Part shown: positions 8,884 through 16,630 of the stretch, in pieces
Position numbering within the stretch: the stretch's first letter is position 1
Layout of the letters: each line of letters starts with the position of its first letter
Assembly: GCF_002101555.1 (NCBI RefSeq)
Contig: NZ_LQOL01000033.1
Location: 1 to 64,000, forward strand
Direction of reading: 5' to 3'
Source of the DNA: Mycolicibacterium canariasense
GTDB taxonomy: Bacteria; Actinomycetota; Actinomycetes; Mycobacteriales; Mycobacteriaceae
DNA: 64,000 nt
Made by a program: the position numbers and the translations under genes
The notes under the pieces: model-generated
Told to the model about the DNA's origin: nothing
The model's input: the letters and a program-made list of their open reading frames with translations, nothing else
Database searches by the model: none

Positions 8884-9337
8884 CCCGTTCCTAGCTCGGC
8901 TGCCCGGCAACGATCCATGCGCTGTCTCTTGAGCTGAGCGCTGAGGCCGCTTGTGAGCGCCATGCTGAGCCGCGGATTGATCTACATCCTGATCACCCCG
9001 CTGAGCATGGATGTGATCGGCCGCTTTATTGCACTTTTGAGCGTCGCTGTGATCGCGCCGTTGAGCAAGTGATTGAGCACTGCTTTGAGCGCATGATTGA
9101 ATGCGCCGCTGACACCGCTGATCGGCCATCAGTGCCGGAATATCCGGTGTGATGTGCGCACATGCCGTCCACAGTGCACGATCGCCGCGCCGATCGCCAC
9201 CGTGCTCCGGCGGGCGCCCGCCCGGCGCCGGTCGGCCGCCCACCTGCCCACGTGCGCGCCCCGGGCCCCGGCGACGGTCAGAAGCTGCCACAGTCGCGCG
9301 CTGCAAGCCCCGAACATCTGCTACTGGAGGAGCACGC
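8884..9337. other. long non-coding stretch holding the 12-bp array
   Basis: No convincing gene in 454 bp. A plus frame is open from 8895 to about 9150 but lacks a usable start before the array; a long minus frame (9306-8527) runs through the neighbouring gene and looks like a shadow. The main content is the phased repeat 8930-9121. Confidence 0.6.
8930..9121. repeat. 16-unit 12-bp direct-repeat array, core TGAKC
   Basis: Sixteen contiguous 12-bp units each begin with the same five-base core: eight TGAGC, four TGATC, and TGAGG, TTATT, TGAAT and TGACA once each. The other seven bases vary freely, so this is not a simple satellite but a row of equally spaced short sites. Centromere-like partition sites and iteron origins are built this way (12-bp iterons are known for TubR-type centromeres); equally it could be the relic of a protein with a four-residue period. 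Identity not proven. Confidence 0.7.
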
Positions 9338-9532
9338 GTGGACCGCTATATCTACAAGGGCATCAACTACACCCCCGGCCGACTCGTCGAGGAGCTGATC
9401 CGGACCGGAGTTGCCTCCCCTGGCGCGCGTGGCATGGAGATCGAGGACGCACTGAACCAGATTGCCGACGCCAACGGAATCGATCGCGCCACCGTCTCCC
9501 CCGACGAGTTCCCGCGGCCCTGCGCGGTCTGA
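9338..9532 (+). CDS. small hypothetical protein
   Basis: 64 residues from a GTG five bases after CTGGAGGAG. Helical and acidic, with VEELIRTG and IEDALNQIADANGI. The ribosome site decides the start. Its stop overlaps the next ATG (TGATG). Confidence 0.55.
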   Translation: MDRYIYKGINYTPGRLVEELIRTGVASPGARGMEIEDALNQIADANGIDRATVSPDEFPRPCAV

Positions 9533-9762
9533 TGGCCGGCATCGAGATCACCGACTCGTTCTCTCCCGAGGACTACACCGACAATTACGACTGCACCGCG
9601 CCAGATCCGCTGTGCGGCAGCCGCCGCCGGGTGTATGTCGATGGGGTCTGGTACCGAGAGGGTCGCCACGGGATGCAGTACGCCGCGCACCGGGGATGCC
9701 TGCAGTTGCCGGCGGAGCCAGCCCACCGGCACGCAACGATCGCCGCACTCGCACCCCCTTAA
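9532..9762 (+). CDS. small cysteine/histidine protein
   Basis: 76 residues, coupled to the previous gene. Cysteines in CTAPDPLC and a later HRGC could form a metal site; VYVDGVWYREGRHGM suggests a compact beta hairpin. Unknown function. Confidence 0.5.
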   Translation: MAGIEITDSFSPEDYTDNYDCTAPDPLCGSRRRVYVDGVWYREGRHGMQYAAHRGCLQLPAEPAHRHATIAALAPP

Positions 9763-9829
9763 GAGGTACGGGTACGACAGGCGCGGGAACCCGCCAGCCC
9801 ACCCGCCCTCTCACCGATGGGATCGACAC

Positions 9830-10027
9830 ATGGGACGACGAGCACCAGAGCATGACTTCATCTGCCGCCGCTGCGGCTGCGCCTGCGACAGCGGCGGGCG
9901 CTGGCACCTCGGCGGCGGCAGTAGGTCGATGCGTGCCTGCGCAAAGTCGCCTGATCCAGTGCTGCGCAGCGATTTCAATGCCGATGTGAAAGCTGCGATG
10001 GCCGGGATTCGAGACCGGTGCCGCTGA
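9830..10027 (+). CDS. small zinc-motif protein
   Basis: 65 residues from ATG at 9830. CRRCGCAC near the N terminus and a later Cys resemble a small zinc ribbon. The ribosome site is weak, so start and coding status are moderately uncertain. Confidence 0.4.
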   Translation: MGRRAPEHDFICRRCGCACDSGGRWHLGGGSRSMRACAKSPDPVLRSDFNADVKAAMAGIRDRCR

Positions 10028-10047
10028 TCGATTCCGTGCTGGTGCAG

Positions 10048-10272
10048 TCAGATCGGAGCGTTGCCGATCGCGGCCACCGCGTCCGATGGCGTTACTCCCG
10101 CCTTCCAGTGCGCGTAGAACGAATCGAGCGAGTATCGGTCTGCACGCAGATCTCCGTCGGGGCTGTGCCCCAGCAGTGCCTCAACCTGGTCGATCCAGCG
10201 CTCCCACGCGCTGGCCTGGCAGGCAGCGGATTCGAGCGCCCAGATCGCGGCGTGATCGTCGTCTGCGACCAT
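10048..10272 (-). CDS. hypothetical protein
   Basis: 74 residues; the ATG overlaps the stop of 10272-10679. Helical, with WERWIDQVEALLG and YSLDSFYAHWKAGV. Last gene of the operon that starts at 11950. Confidence 0.5.
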   Translation of the reverse strand: MVADDDHAAIWALESAACQASAWERWIDQVEALLGHSPDGDLRADRYSLDSFYAHWKAGVTPSDAVAAIGNAPI

Positions 10273-10679
10273 CACAGGGTCTCTGTCTGTGCTGCGAACT
10301 CCAGTGCCGCGCGGCCAGCAGCGGTTAGTTCGACTGCCGCCTGCCAACCGTCGTCGGCGGGCGCCTGGTGCTCGGGCAGGTCGCGGGTCATCGAGCCGCT
10401 CACGGTCCCGTAGGTTTTCGTCTGCGCCGGTACGGTCTTCGTCGGCAGCAGGTCAACCCGCTCGACGATGAAGCCCAGCTCCGACAACCGCGAGAACGTG
10501 GCGTGCTGGCCGCCGTAGACACCGTGACCGTCGATCAGAAACACCGGACAGACAGCGGTGCCGTGACGGCGGGCCATTCGGGGATACTCCGCGCCATACT
10601 GCACCCGGCCGGCTGCCACTGCGGTCAGTGCCTCAACCTGCTGTCTGCTGAGCCTGCGCGGCTGACCGCTCACACTCAC
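10272..10679 (-). CDS. hypothetical protein
   Basis: 135 residues from a GTG overlapping the upstream stop. Looks like a small winged-helix or MarR-like layout (QQVEALTAVAAG, LSELGFIVERVDLLPTKT, VELTAAGRAALEFA), but it is not similar enough to any family to name. Middle gene of a three-gene operon. Confidence 0.5.
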   Translation of the reverse strand: MSVSGQPRRLSRQQVEALTAVAAGRVQYGAEYPRMARRHGTAVCPVFLIDGHGVYGGQHATFSRLSELGFIVERVDLLPTKTVPAQTKTYGTVSGSMTRDLPEHQAPADDGWQAAVELTAAGRAALEFAAQTETL

Positions 10680-11950
10680 GCCGCTGCCGTTTCCGGGTGC
10701 AGCACCGTGAACTTCGACGGGCGCGCGATCACCGTCTGATCGATGCCGTTGAATTCACCGTGCTCTTTGACGGTGGCAGCAGCGATGGTGAACCAGTCAC
10801 CGACCGCGACATCGAGACTCTTGCTCGCACCCCACACGAGTGTGTGGCCGGTGTCGGTGATGGCGACCAGGAAAGTGGTGGTGCCGTACATGCCCTCGGT
10901 GTAGACCACGGTCTTGGCGCGGGCGGTGATGTTCTTGATGCGTTCGCCAACCTCGCCGATAAATCCTGACGCCAGGACCGTCGCGGCGCGCTCCACCTCG
11001 AGCTGCTTGGCCCGTGCATAGACCTTGACCAGGGAGGCCAGGATGCCGATGTTGCGCCCGGTGACGGTCTCGGCGCCGAGGATCACCCGCAGGTTGCGGC
11101 CGTAGTCGCTGTCGACATCGGTCGTGTCCACGCTGGATTTGATGGCACCCATCAGCGTGGTGTCCGCAGCGTAGCCCGCGGATTCTGCGGCCTTGGCAAC
11201 ATAGTAGGCGCGGTCGGCATCTTTGAGCCGGTGGATGGATCCGAACAGGCTCATCCGGACCTGTCCGCCGGTGGACACGCCCCACCCGGTCGCAGCCTGG
11301 TAGGAGCGCCCCTGATCGGAGTGCGCGTACGCGTAGGCCAGTACCGCGTTCACCGATGCGCCGAGCGGACGCCGTGCCGGACCACCGCGATCGAGCGCGA
11401 TCTCGGCCAACGTGTCGTCGTAGGTCAACGCCCACAGACCTTTCGGGGACACCCCGGTGTACATCTCGATGCAGGTGTGGCCGAGCTGGATGATGGCGCC
11501 GGTGCGCTCGTCGCGGACGAGGTAGAGCCGTGTGCGATTGCGCGCGACACCGCAGTGCTCGCACGCATTGTCACCGCGCGGGACGAAGCCGTCGAGTTCC
11601 TGACCAGGGGCCGAATGCACGGTGATACCGGCCTCTTCGGGCACCAGTGCTGCCACAAAGGTGAAGTGCCCGTGCGCCAGGCTCAGTGGCCCGCTCATTT
11701 CGGCACGCACCCACGGCTCAGTGACGAACACCGTCTCGGCGGTCGTGGCGGGGATCTCCGCTCCGGAGGTGAGTCCGAACCGCTTCTCGAAGTCGGTGTA
11801 GGTCACTTCGAAGCGTGCGTCGAGTCCGGCGCGCTCCAGCTTGCGGTTTGCCTGCTCGATCTTGGACTTGAACACCTCGACGCGTTCGGCCCGGATCTCC
11901 CAGGCGTGTGCCGTGACGTCGGGCTCGGCGGTCAGGTCTGCGTTGTGCAT
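10676..11950 (-). CDS. conserved zinc-motif protein of unknown function
   Basis: 424 residues, ATG after GAGGGG. Residues about 130-160 carry CEHCG and, 25-30 residues later, LGHTCIEMY, a likely treble-clef zinc site; the C-terminal half has helix-rich sequence (LASLVKVYARAKQLEVERAA) and a small barrel near the end. The pattern of two zinc halves separated by a short hairpin recurs in 54064-54657. Promoter is the shared palindrome 11970-11986; heads the operon with 10272-10679 and 10048-10272. A nucleic-acid role is plausible, not shown. Confidence 0.6.
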   Translation of the reverse strand: MHNADLTAEPDVTAHAWEIRAERVEVFKSKIEQANRKLERAGLDARFEVTYTDFEKRFGLTSGAEIPATTAETVFVTEPWVRAEMSGPLSLAHGHFTFVAALVPEEAGITVHSAPGQELDGFVPRGDNACEHCGVARNRTRLYLVRDERTGAIIQLGHTCIEMYTGVSPKGLWALTYDDTLAEIALDRGGPARRPLGASVNAVLAYAYAHSDQGRSYQAATGWGVSTGGQVRMSLFGSIHRLKDADRAYYVAKAAESAGYAADTTLMGAIKSSVDTTDVDSDYGRNLRVILGAETVTGRNIGILASLVKVYARAKQLEVERAATVLASGFIGEVGERIKNITARAKTVVYTEGMYGTTTFLVAITDTGHTLVWGASKSLDVAVGDWFTIAAATVKEHGEFNGIDQTVIARPSKFTVLHPETAAA

Positions 11951-11969
11951 GTCTACCCCTCGCGATTGG

Positions 11970-11986
11970 TTCTCTATTTTAGAGAA
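11970..11986. promoter_or_regulatory. shared palindromic operator, copy 2
   Basis: TTCTCTATTTTAGAGAA, a perfect consensus copy 20 bp before the ATG at 11950. On the minus strand TTGCGG, 17 bp, then TATTCT makes a plausible sigma-70-type promoter with the operator over its -10. Confidence 0.75.
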
Positions 11987-12039
11987 TAGACCGAAGGTGA
12001 GGCAGCCGCAACGCACACGCCGTGCAGATGGCCGCTGAA

Positions 12040-12774
12040 TCAGCCCGCCACGGAGATCAGCACCGCCTCGGGCCGCGTCACCGCGGCGACAGTCCCACCC
12101 ACCGCGAGCACTGCGGACCGCGACCGGCGCCGGCGCACCGCCTCGGCGGTGGGCACAGTAGCGGGATCGCCACCGGCGAGGTGGTGCAGCAGCGTCAACG
12201 TCGCGGTCAGCGATCCGACGGTGACACCGTGCCCCACCTCCGTCGAGACCAGCGCCCCGGCCACCGCTGCGTCGACGAACACAGTGTCCAGCGCCCGTGA
12301 CGCCGCTGCCGCCAGCATCACGTTGTGTCCGAACGGCATCCGCTTCGGAAATCGGCCACCAGTGCGTACCAGCACGACAGGACTGCCTGTTTCCGGCACA
12401 CGGACACGGGTCAGGCACACCAGCGACACCGTGTGTCCGCGCTCGTCGCGTTTGGGATCAGACACCACGCTGATCGGGAACGGCACCGTGCCCGGCACCA
12501 CCTCGGCGTGGGCGCGCTCAGCTGCGATCCATGCCGCGGTCTCGGCGACCGTCTGTCCTTTGGTCGGGTCCATCACCGCTCCGGGCAGCGTCAGCTTCCC
12601 TGCGTGCGGGGCCCTCTCCCTGCGGTAGAGCACCAGCGCCGGATCGTTCGGGTCGTCGGTGATGGCCACCAGGTCGACCGAGAGCCAGGTGCGCCTCTCG
12701 GCTGGGGGCGGCGGCTCGGGGTCTGGCACGAACCAACCATATTCATGCCCAGGTGCCTCGCGGCGTGAAAGCAT
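12040..12774 (-). CDS. Nudix-fold protein, catalytic box degenerate (NrtR-like?)
   Basis: 244 residues from ATG at 12774. The fold signature is visible (LALVLYRRERAPHAGKLTLP-type start, then PGAVMDPTKGQTVAETAA), but where a Nudix hydrolase needs RExxEE this protein reads WIAAERAHAE, so at least the key glutamate pair is lost. Nudix-like regulators of NAD genes such as NrtR sense ADP-ribose with an inactive or weak Nudix domain and a C-terminal winged helix; the C-terminal 90 residues here are helical but not an obvious HTH. It is the third gene of the prs-nadV cassette, 11 bp after Nampt. Alternatives: divergent ADP-ribose or NMN hydrolase. Confidence 0.6.
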   Translation of the reverse strand: MLSRREAPGHEYGWFVPDPEPPPPAERRTWLSVDLVAITDDPNDPALVLYRRERAPHAGKLTLPGAVMDPTKGQTVAETAAWIAAERAHAEVVPGTVPFPISVVSDPKRDERGHTVSLVCLTRVRVPETGSPVVLVRTGGRFPKRMPFGHNVMLAAAASRALDTVFVDAAVAGALVSTEVGHGVTVGSLTATLTLLHHLAGGDPATVPTAEAVRRRRSRSAVLAVGGTVAAVTRPEAVLISVAG

Positions 12775-12785
12775 CCGACCGCCGG

Positions 12786-14327
12786 TCACGCCGCACCCCG
12801 CCGGACCGCAGTGTTCACCCACAAGTCCCAGCTCTCGCGCAGCTGGGCGCGCACGCCGGTCAGCGCACGCGGCGTGCCGAGGAACCGCCCATCGTCGAAG
12901 ACGGTGCACAGCCGCGAACTTGCCTCCTGGTCAGTCGTGGCCTGCTGCACCAGCGCCATCGACCCGTCCATCCCCCCGAGCACCGCCAGCCGACCTTTCG
13001 CTGAGCGCTTTCCGGCACCGGTGGCGGGATCTTTGAAGATGTCGCGGCCCTGCCCGTCGACCTGCACCCACGTTGCTTTCACCGCCAGCGAGAAAGTGTC
13101 GCGGGTGACGAACTGGTATGTGAAGCTGCCGAATCCGAAGACGGGGACCGTCGAGGCATAGCCCTGGCGCATCAGATTCGCCGTAATCGAATCAGCGCGC
13201 TCGGTGGTGATCGAGTCGCCGTAGATGGCCCCGACGTGCGGATCCAGCTCTTTGAAACCCGCCGCGTTGGGCCCAGTGGTGCCGAACGTCTCGGCGAGCA
13301 GGTTGATAACACCCTTACGCTGCGGGCTGCCCGCCGCGGCGGCCGGATCACCGCACAGGATCAGCTCCGGGTCACCGGAATCCGGGCGGATGACCAGCTT
13401 CCCGTCGCGAGCCATGATCTTGTCTTTGAGCTGCGGCAGAAACTCAGTCAGCACCTGGAACAGATCAAACGAATCCGAGACAACCGAGACGATGCCCGTG
13501 GGGTACAGGTCCAGCAACCGCTCGAAGGTCGCCAGCTCTCCGTCACGGCCGCCCGCTGTCATCACACTGTGCTCGGTCGCCGGTACCGATCCGCCGATGA
13601 TCGTGCCCGCCGGCGAACCGGGATAGAACCGGTCGATCCAGCCCAGAGCCGAGAGTGAATCGGTGCCGGTGAAGCTGAGCAGGTGCGCGGCACCGGAAGC
13701 TGCCGCTGCTGCCATCCCCGCCATACCGCGAGCAGAGAAGTCGTGGCCCTGCCAGTCCACAGCTGCGGTGTCGACACCGCTGGCGAGAGCGCGCTCGTCG
13801 AGCAGGCAGCGGTTACGCCAGGCGATGGTCGCCGAGGTGATCGGCTGCCACAGCGCGGCGGACATGTCGGTCTCGATGTAGTTGGTGAGCCAGAAGAACC
13901 GTTCATCGGTGTTTTCGACGGTCAGGTACGGGATGCCGATCGGGGTGACCGTCCCCTCGGGCAGTGCCCGGAACCGCAGCGGCAGGCGACCGTAGCCGTG
14001 CAGCTCCCGGATGTGCTCGGAGCCAACACCGTTGGGGCCGACGATGTCGGTGACGCGCTCCTCGTAGGCGCGGCACACGGCGTCGATGTCCCCGGTGAAG
14101 AACCGGTCCCAGCGCTCAGCGAGGTCGAGCAGGTAGGCCTGCAGGCCGAAGAACACGGTCCAGTCGAGGTCAGGGATGCGGCTGCTGCGGGCCGTCAGGT
14201 TGGAGTAGACGAACTGGGTGCCGGTCTTGTACTGGCGGCGGTGATCCAACTTGTAGGCATCTGTGTCCATGAGAACAGCCAGTGCAGCGCGGGTTTCGGC
14301 GGTGTAGTCGGCCGGGATGTAGGTCAT
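12786..14327 (-). CDS. nadV: nicotinamide phosphoribosyltransferase
   Basis: 513 residues, ATG behind TAGGAGA. Converts nicotinamide plus PRPP to NMN, the first step of one-enzyme NAD salvage. Family signatures are clear: AYKLDHRRQY near residue 24, RWGR-independent core, SVPATEHSVM carrying the catalytic histidine, and VIRPDSGDP carrying the PRPP-binding Arg and Asp. Length is normal for the human-type enzyme. It lies 14 bp after PRPP synthetase, which supplies its co-substrate, an arrangement known from KVP40-like phages. No NMN adenylyltransferase is seen in the window, so the last step would need the host enzyme. Confidence 0.93.
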   Translation of the reverse strand: MTYIPADYTAETRAALAVLMDTDAYKLDHRRQYKTGTQFVYSNLTARSSRIPDLDWTVFFGLQAYLLDLAERWDRFFTGDIDAVCRAYEERVTDIVGPNGVGSEHIRELHGYGRLPLRFRALPEGTVTPIGIPYLTVENTDERFFWLTNYIETDMSAALWQPITSATIAWRNRCLLDERALASGVDTAAVDWQGHDFSARGMAGMAAAAASGAAHLLSFTGTDSLSALGWIDRFYPGSPAGTIIGGSVPATEHSVMTAGGRDGELATFERLLDLYPTGIVSVVSDSFDLFQVLTEFLPQLKDKIMARDGKLVIRPDSGDPELILCGDPAAAAGSPQRKGVINLLAETFGTTGPNAAGFKELDPHVGAIYGDSITTERADSITANLMRQGYASTVPVFGFGSFTYQFVTRDTFSLAVKATWVQVDGQGRDIFKDPATGAGKRSAKGRLAVLGGMDGSMALVQQATTDQEASSRLCTVFDDGRFLGTPRALTGVRAQLRESWDLWVNTAVRRGAA

Positions 14328-14341
14328 GGTGGGTCTCCTAT

Positions 14342-15235
14342 TCAGTGAGCCGCGACGGGTGCGGCGAAGTGGATGAGGGCGTCGAGTACAGCGGGAAGCA
14401 GCGGGACTGCGCGCACCTCGGGCGGCAGAGCGGCGGGCTCGCTGGGGGCGGCGGTGTCCGCCGCGGTGATCGAGACGTAGTGCGGGGCCAGGTTTTCGCG
14501 CCAGCGGCCGGTGAACAGCCCGTGGGTGACCCACAGGTGCAGCTCGGCTTTCGGCACCGCCGCGGCGATCACCTGCGCGAGTCCGGCAAAAGTGCCGCCA
14601 CCGTCGCAGATATCGTCGACGACAAGGAACCGCCCTGCCCCGATTCCGTCGGGTGCGGTGAAACCGGAGAGCTTGCCGGTGGCGGCGTCGCGTGCCTTCC
14701 CTGCGGTCAACAGGGGCACCCCGAGCACCCGGGCCACCGCGCCGGCGCGGTCGACGGCGCCTTTGTCGGGGGCGATCACCGCGTCCCATTCCCAGTGCGC
14801 GCCCATCAGTGTGGATCCGCCGATCAGGTCGGCAGCAGTGATGGTGTGCACAGCGGTGTCCCACCCGGTGTGCTCGGCCCATATCGGTGAGTGCGGGTCG
14901 GCGCAGATCACGTGACCGATCCCGGTAGCCGCTGTCAGCCGCGCGGAGACCTGCGCGTCCGCGGTCGGGTCGTGGTCGCCGCGAGCGGAAGGCAGGTATG
15001 GCATCACCAGGATCGGCGCCGCGATGCCGCTAACAGCGGCATGGAACGCCACCCACTGTGCCAACGCCGCGTAGTCAAGGGTGCCGCCGGCATTCCAGGC
15101 GACCGGAACAGAACCAGCCGGGGCGGGCTGCAGGTGGCGCACCGCGATGTCACCGCCGGGATAGGACTCCACTGCACCCGCTGCGGGGTAGAACTGCCGT
15201 GTGTCCCGATTGAATGTGTGGAAACTGAGACTCAT
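14342..15235 (-). CDS. prs: ribose-phosphate pyrophosphokinase (PRPP synthetase)
   Basis: 297 residues, phage-type short form. The PRPP-binding loop reads FLVVDDICDGGGTF and the catalytic flexible-loop region contains MPYLPSARGDH; CADPHSP matches the conserved ADPHS segment. Makes PRPP from ribose 5-phosphate and ATP, here evidently to feed the adjacent Nampt. First gene of the cassette; the promoter region contains strong GATAC palindromes (15252-15277). Confidence 0.9.
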   Translation of the reverse strand: MSLSFHTFNRDTRQFYPAAGAVESYPGGDIAVRHLQPAPAGSVPVAWNAGGTLDYAALAQWVAFHAAVSGIAAPILVMPYLPSARGDHDPTADAQVSARLTAATGIGHVICADPHSPIWAEHTGWDTAVHTITAADLIGGSTLMGAHWEWDAVIAPDKGAVDRAGAVARVLGVPLLTAGKARDAATGKLSGFTAPDGIGAGRFLVVDDICDGGGTFAGLAQVIAAAVPKAELHLWVTHGLFTGRWRENLAPHYVSITAADTAAPSEPAALPPEVRAVPLLPAVLDALIHFAAPVAAH

Positions 15236-15251
15236 TGCTGCAGCGTATCAG

Positions 15252-15277
15252 AGATACGGGCAGAATTGCCCGTATCT
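15252..15277. promoter_or_regulatory. perfect 11-bp-arm palindrome upstream of prs
   Basis: AGATACGGGCA and its exact complement flank GAAT, 17 bp before the prs start codon. An overlapping GTATC-AGA-GATAC repeat adds a further half-site. Best reading is an operator controlling the NAD cassette, possibly shared with the divergent gene at 15369. Confidence 0.6.
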
Positions 15278-15338
15278 TCGCCGGATCGCCACGATCGCCG
15301 GCACTGCACCGACCCGGGTTGCGCACCTCGCCCCGCAC

Positions 15339-15354
15339 CCTGATACGGATCAGG
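15339..15354. promoter_or_regulatory. CCTGAT-ACGG-ATCAGG palindrome
   Basis: Six-base perfect arms around ACGG, 15 bp before the ATG at 15369. Shares GATACGG with the prs palindrome, so both may bind the same protein. Confidence 0.4.
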
Positions 15355-15368
15355 AACAATCCACCGGC

Positions 15369-16322
15369 ATGAGTTCCCCCTACGACACTGCCTGGCTAAA
15401 ACTCCGCCACGTCGGCGCCCATGGCGGAGCGGTGGCACACCGTCCGGAGCTGACAGACCTCGGCCTCGATGGTGTGCACAGCGTCTGTGACCGCGTGTGG
15501 GCCTACAGCCGGAGCGATTTCGAGCCCGACCCGTTCACCGATCTTCACACCAGCCAGTGGCGCGAGACGTGCGCGCTCGCAGGATCCATGGCGGAATCAC
15601 TCATGATTTGCGCAGCGACTTTGGTCGAGGCGTCCTGGCACGCGAAGCTGATAGAGCAGGAACGCGAGCCAGCGGGCATGGCGATCGCGCAGCGATTCCT
15701 GGCGGACGCGGTCCTCGACACCGCCGTCAGCATCGGGCATCGCCTCGTGAACTTCGTCGTTCGAGTAGCGCGGACTGACGCTGAGATCCAGGCTGTGCTC
15801 GGTGGTATAGCCCGTTTCGAGCAGCTCGGCCCCACCTACAAGCCCTTTGTCACTGACGATGAAAAGGCGTGGCTCTCCATCAGCGAGAAGACGCTGGCCT
15901 CCCTCCGGTCGAACCTGCCGGCTATTCACCGACCAGCTGTTGACCGGCTTGATCGGCTGCGGAAGTCACCGGAATGGTCAGCTGTGATGGACATCCGCGG
16001 CGAGAACGCCCACCGTTGGCGCAAAGAGCACGAGGCCGTGCGCGGCGTTGATGCGCAGTCAGGATTCGCGGAGAACACGTACGACCACGCCGGCAATCCC
16101 AACGGGATTCGAGTCTCGGCGACGGCGCGCCGCCATGTGGCTGGCGACGGCCTGACCGCGCGCACCACAGACGTGGCCCTTCGCGCCATACCAGTAATCG
16201 CCGCCGCCGTGGACGAGACCGTCGCTGAGACGGCACAGAACCTCTCTGCGCTCACCGGCGGCCGGATGGAGTTGCGCATCGACCCCCAGGGGCGGAGCCG
16301 AGAGATTCGTCGGCTGATGTAA
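15369..16322 (+). CDS. HEPN-like helical protein
   Basis: 317 residues, almost all helical. DIRGENAHRWRKEH contains R-x4-H, the catalytic motif of many HEPN ribonucleases, in the right setting near the last helices; the middle has MAESLMICAATLVEASWHAKL typical of these bundles. It reads divergently from prs across the GATAC palindromes and precedes the broken methylase by 80 bp. HEPN proteins commonly act in defence or toxin systems; that role here is inference. Confidence 0.5.
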   Translation: MSSPYDTAWLKLRHVGAHGGAVAHRPELTDLGLDGVHSVCDRVWAYSRSDFEPDPFTDLHTSQWRETCALAGSMAESLMICAATLVEASWHAKLIEQEREPAGMAIAQRFLADAVLDTAVSIGHRLVNFVVRVARTDAEIQAVLGGIARFEQLGPTYKPFVTDDEKAWLSISEKTLASLRSNLPAIHRPAVDRLDRLRKSPEWSAVMDIRGENAHRWRKEHEAVRGVDAQSGFAENTYDHAGNPNGIRVSATARRHVAGDGLTARTTDVALRAIPVIAAAVDETVAETAQNLSALTGGRMELRIDPQGRSREIRRLM

Positions 16323-16403
16323 CCCAGCCGGGCCCGTGCGCGCCGCAGGCATCGATCGCCGTTGCGTCGCCGAATACTCCGCGCGGTGTCCATCCCCACA
16401 GCT

Positions 16404-16472
16404 ATGCCCCAGCAGCCCGCACTCCTGCGATATCCGGGGGCGAAATGGACGCTAGCGCCGCGCATCGTCGCG
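16404..16472 (+). pseudogene. 5' fragment of D12-class DNA adenine methylase
   Basis: Twenty-three codons beginning MPQQPALLRYPGAKW, which is the start of the AdoMet-binding motif (RYPGxKxxLAP) of Dam/D12-type adenine methyltransferases. The frame runs into the transposon and stops at 16479. Joining base 16472 to 23662 restores one 258-residue open frame, so this is the first part of an interrupted gene. Confidence 0.85.
16467..16472. repeat. target-site duplication, left copy (GTCGCG)
   Basis: GTCGCG directly abuts the transposon start and is repeated at 23656-23661. Confidence 0.8.
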
Positions 16473-16567
16473 TGGCGGTGACAGTCTGATTCGGGACCAG
16501 TGTGACGGTCTGATTCGGGACCCACCCGGGCTTCGGCGTGGCGTCGTGACGGCTTGATCTGGACCCA
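16473..16567 (+). repeat. left end with multiple IstA-type binding repeats
   Basis: Three related repeats start at 16479 (TGACAGTCTGATTCGGGACC), 16503 (TGACGGTCTGATTCGGGACC) and 16547 (TGACGGCTTGATCTGGACCC). IS21 elements characteristically carry several such terminal repeats. Confidence 0.75.
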
Positions 16568-16630
16568 CTTCCGTGGCGTCAGGAGGACCCGCATCCAGCG
16601 GTCCTCGCGGCACCGGAAGTGGGTTTCGGG

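Noticed and set aside
8527..9306. A 259-residue minus-strand frame spanning the 12-bp array
   Set aside because: It runs antisense through the well-supported gene 8563-8883 and its composition (Ala/Gln/Arg/Asp) follows from the array and GC-rich shadow; no ribosome site.
13683..14890. Long plus-strand frames over the NAD cassette
   Set aside because: Shadows of the strongly supported Nampt and Prs genes on the other strand.
16619..16630. GTG start 12 bp upstream for istA
   Set aside because: The ATG at 16631 starts at the usual family position (MRVRVELF) though the upstream start cannot be excluded.
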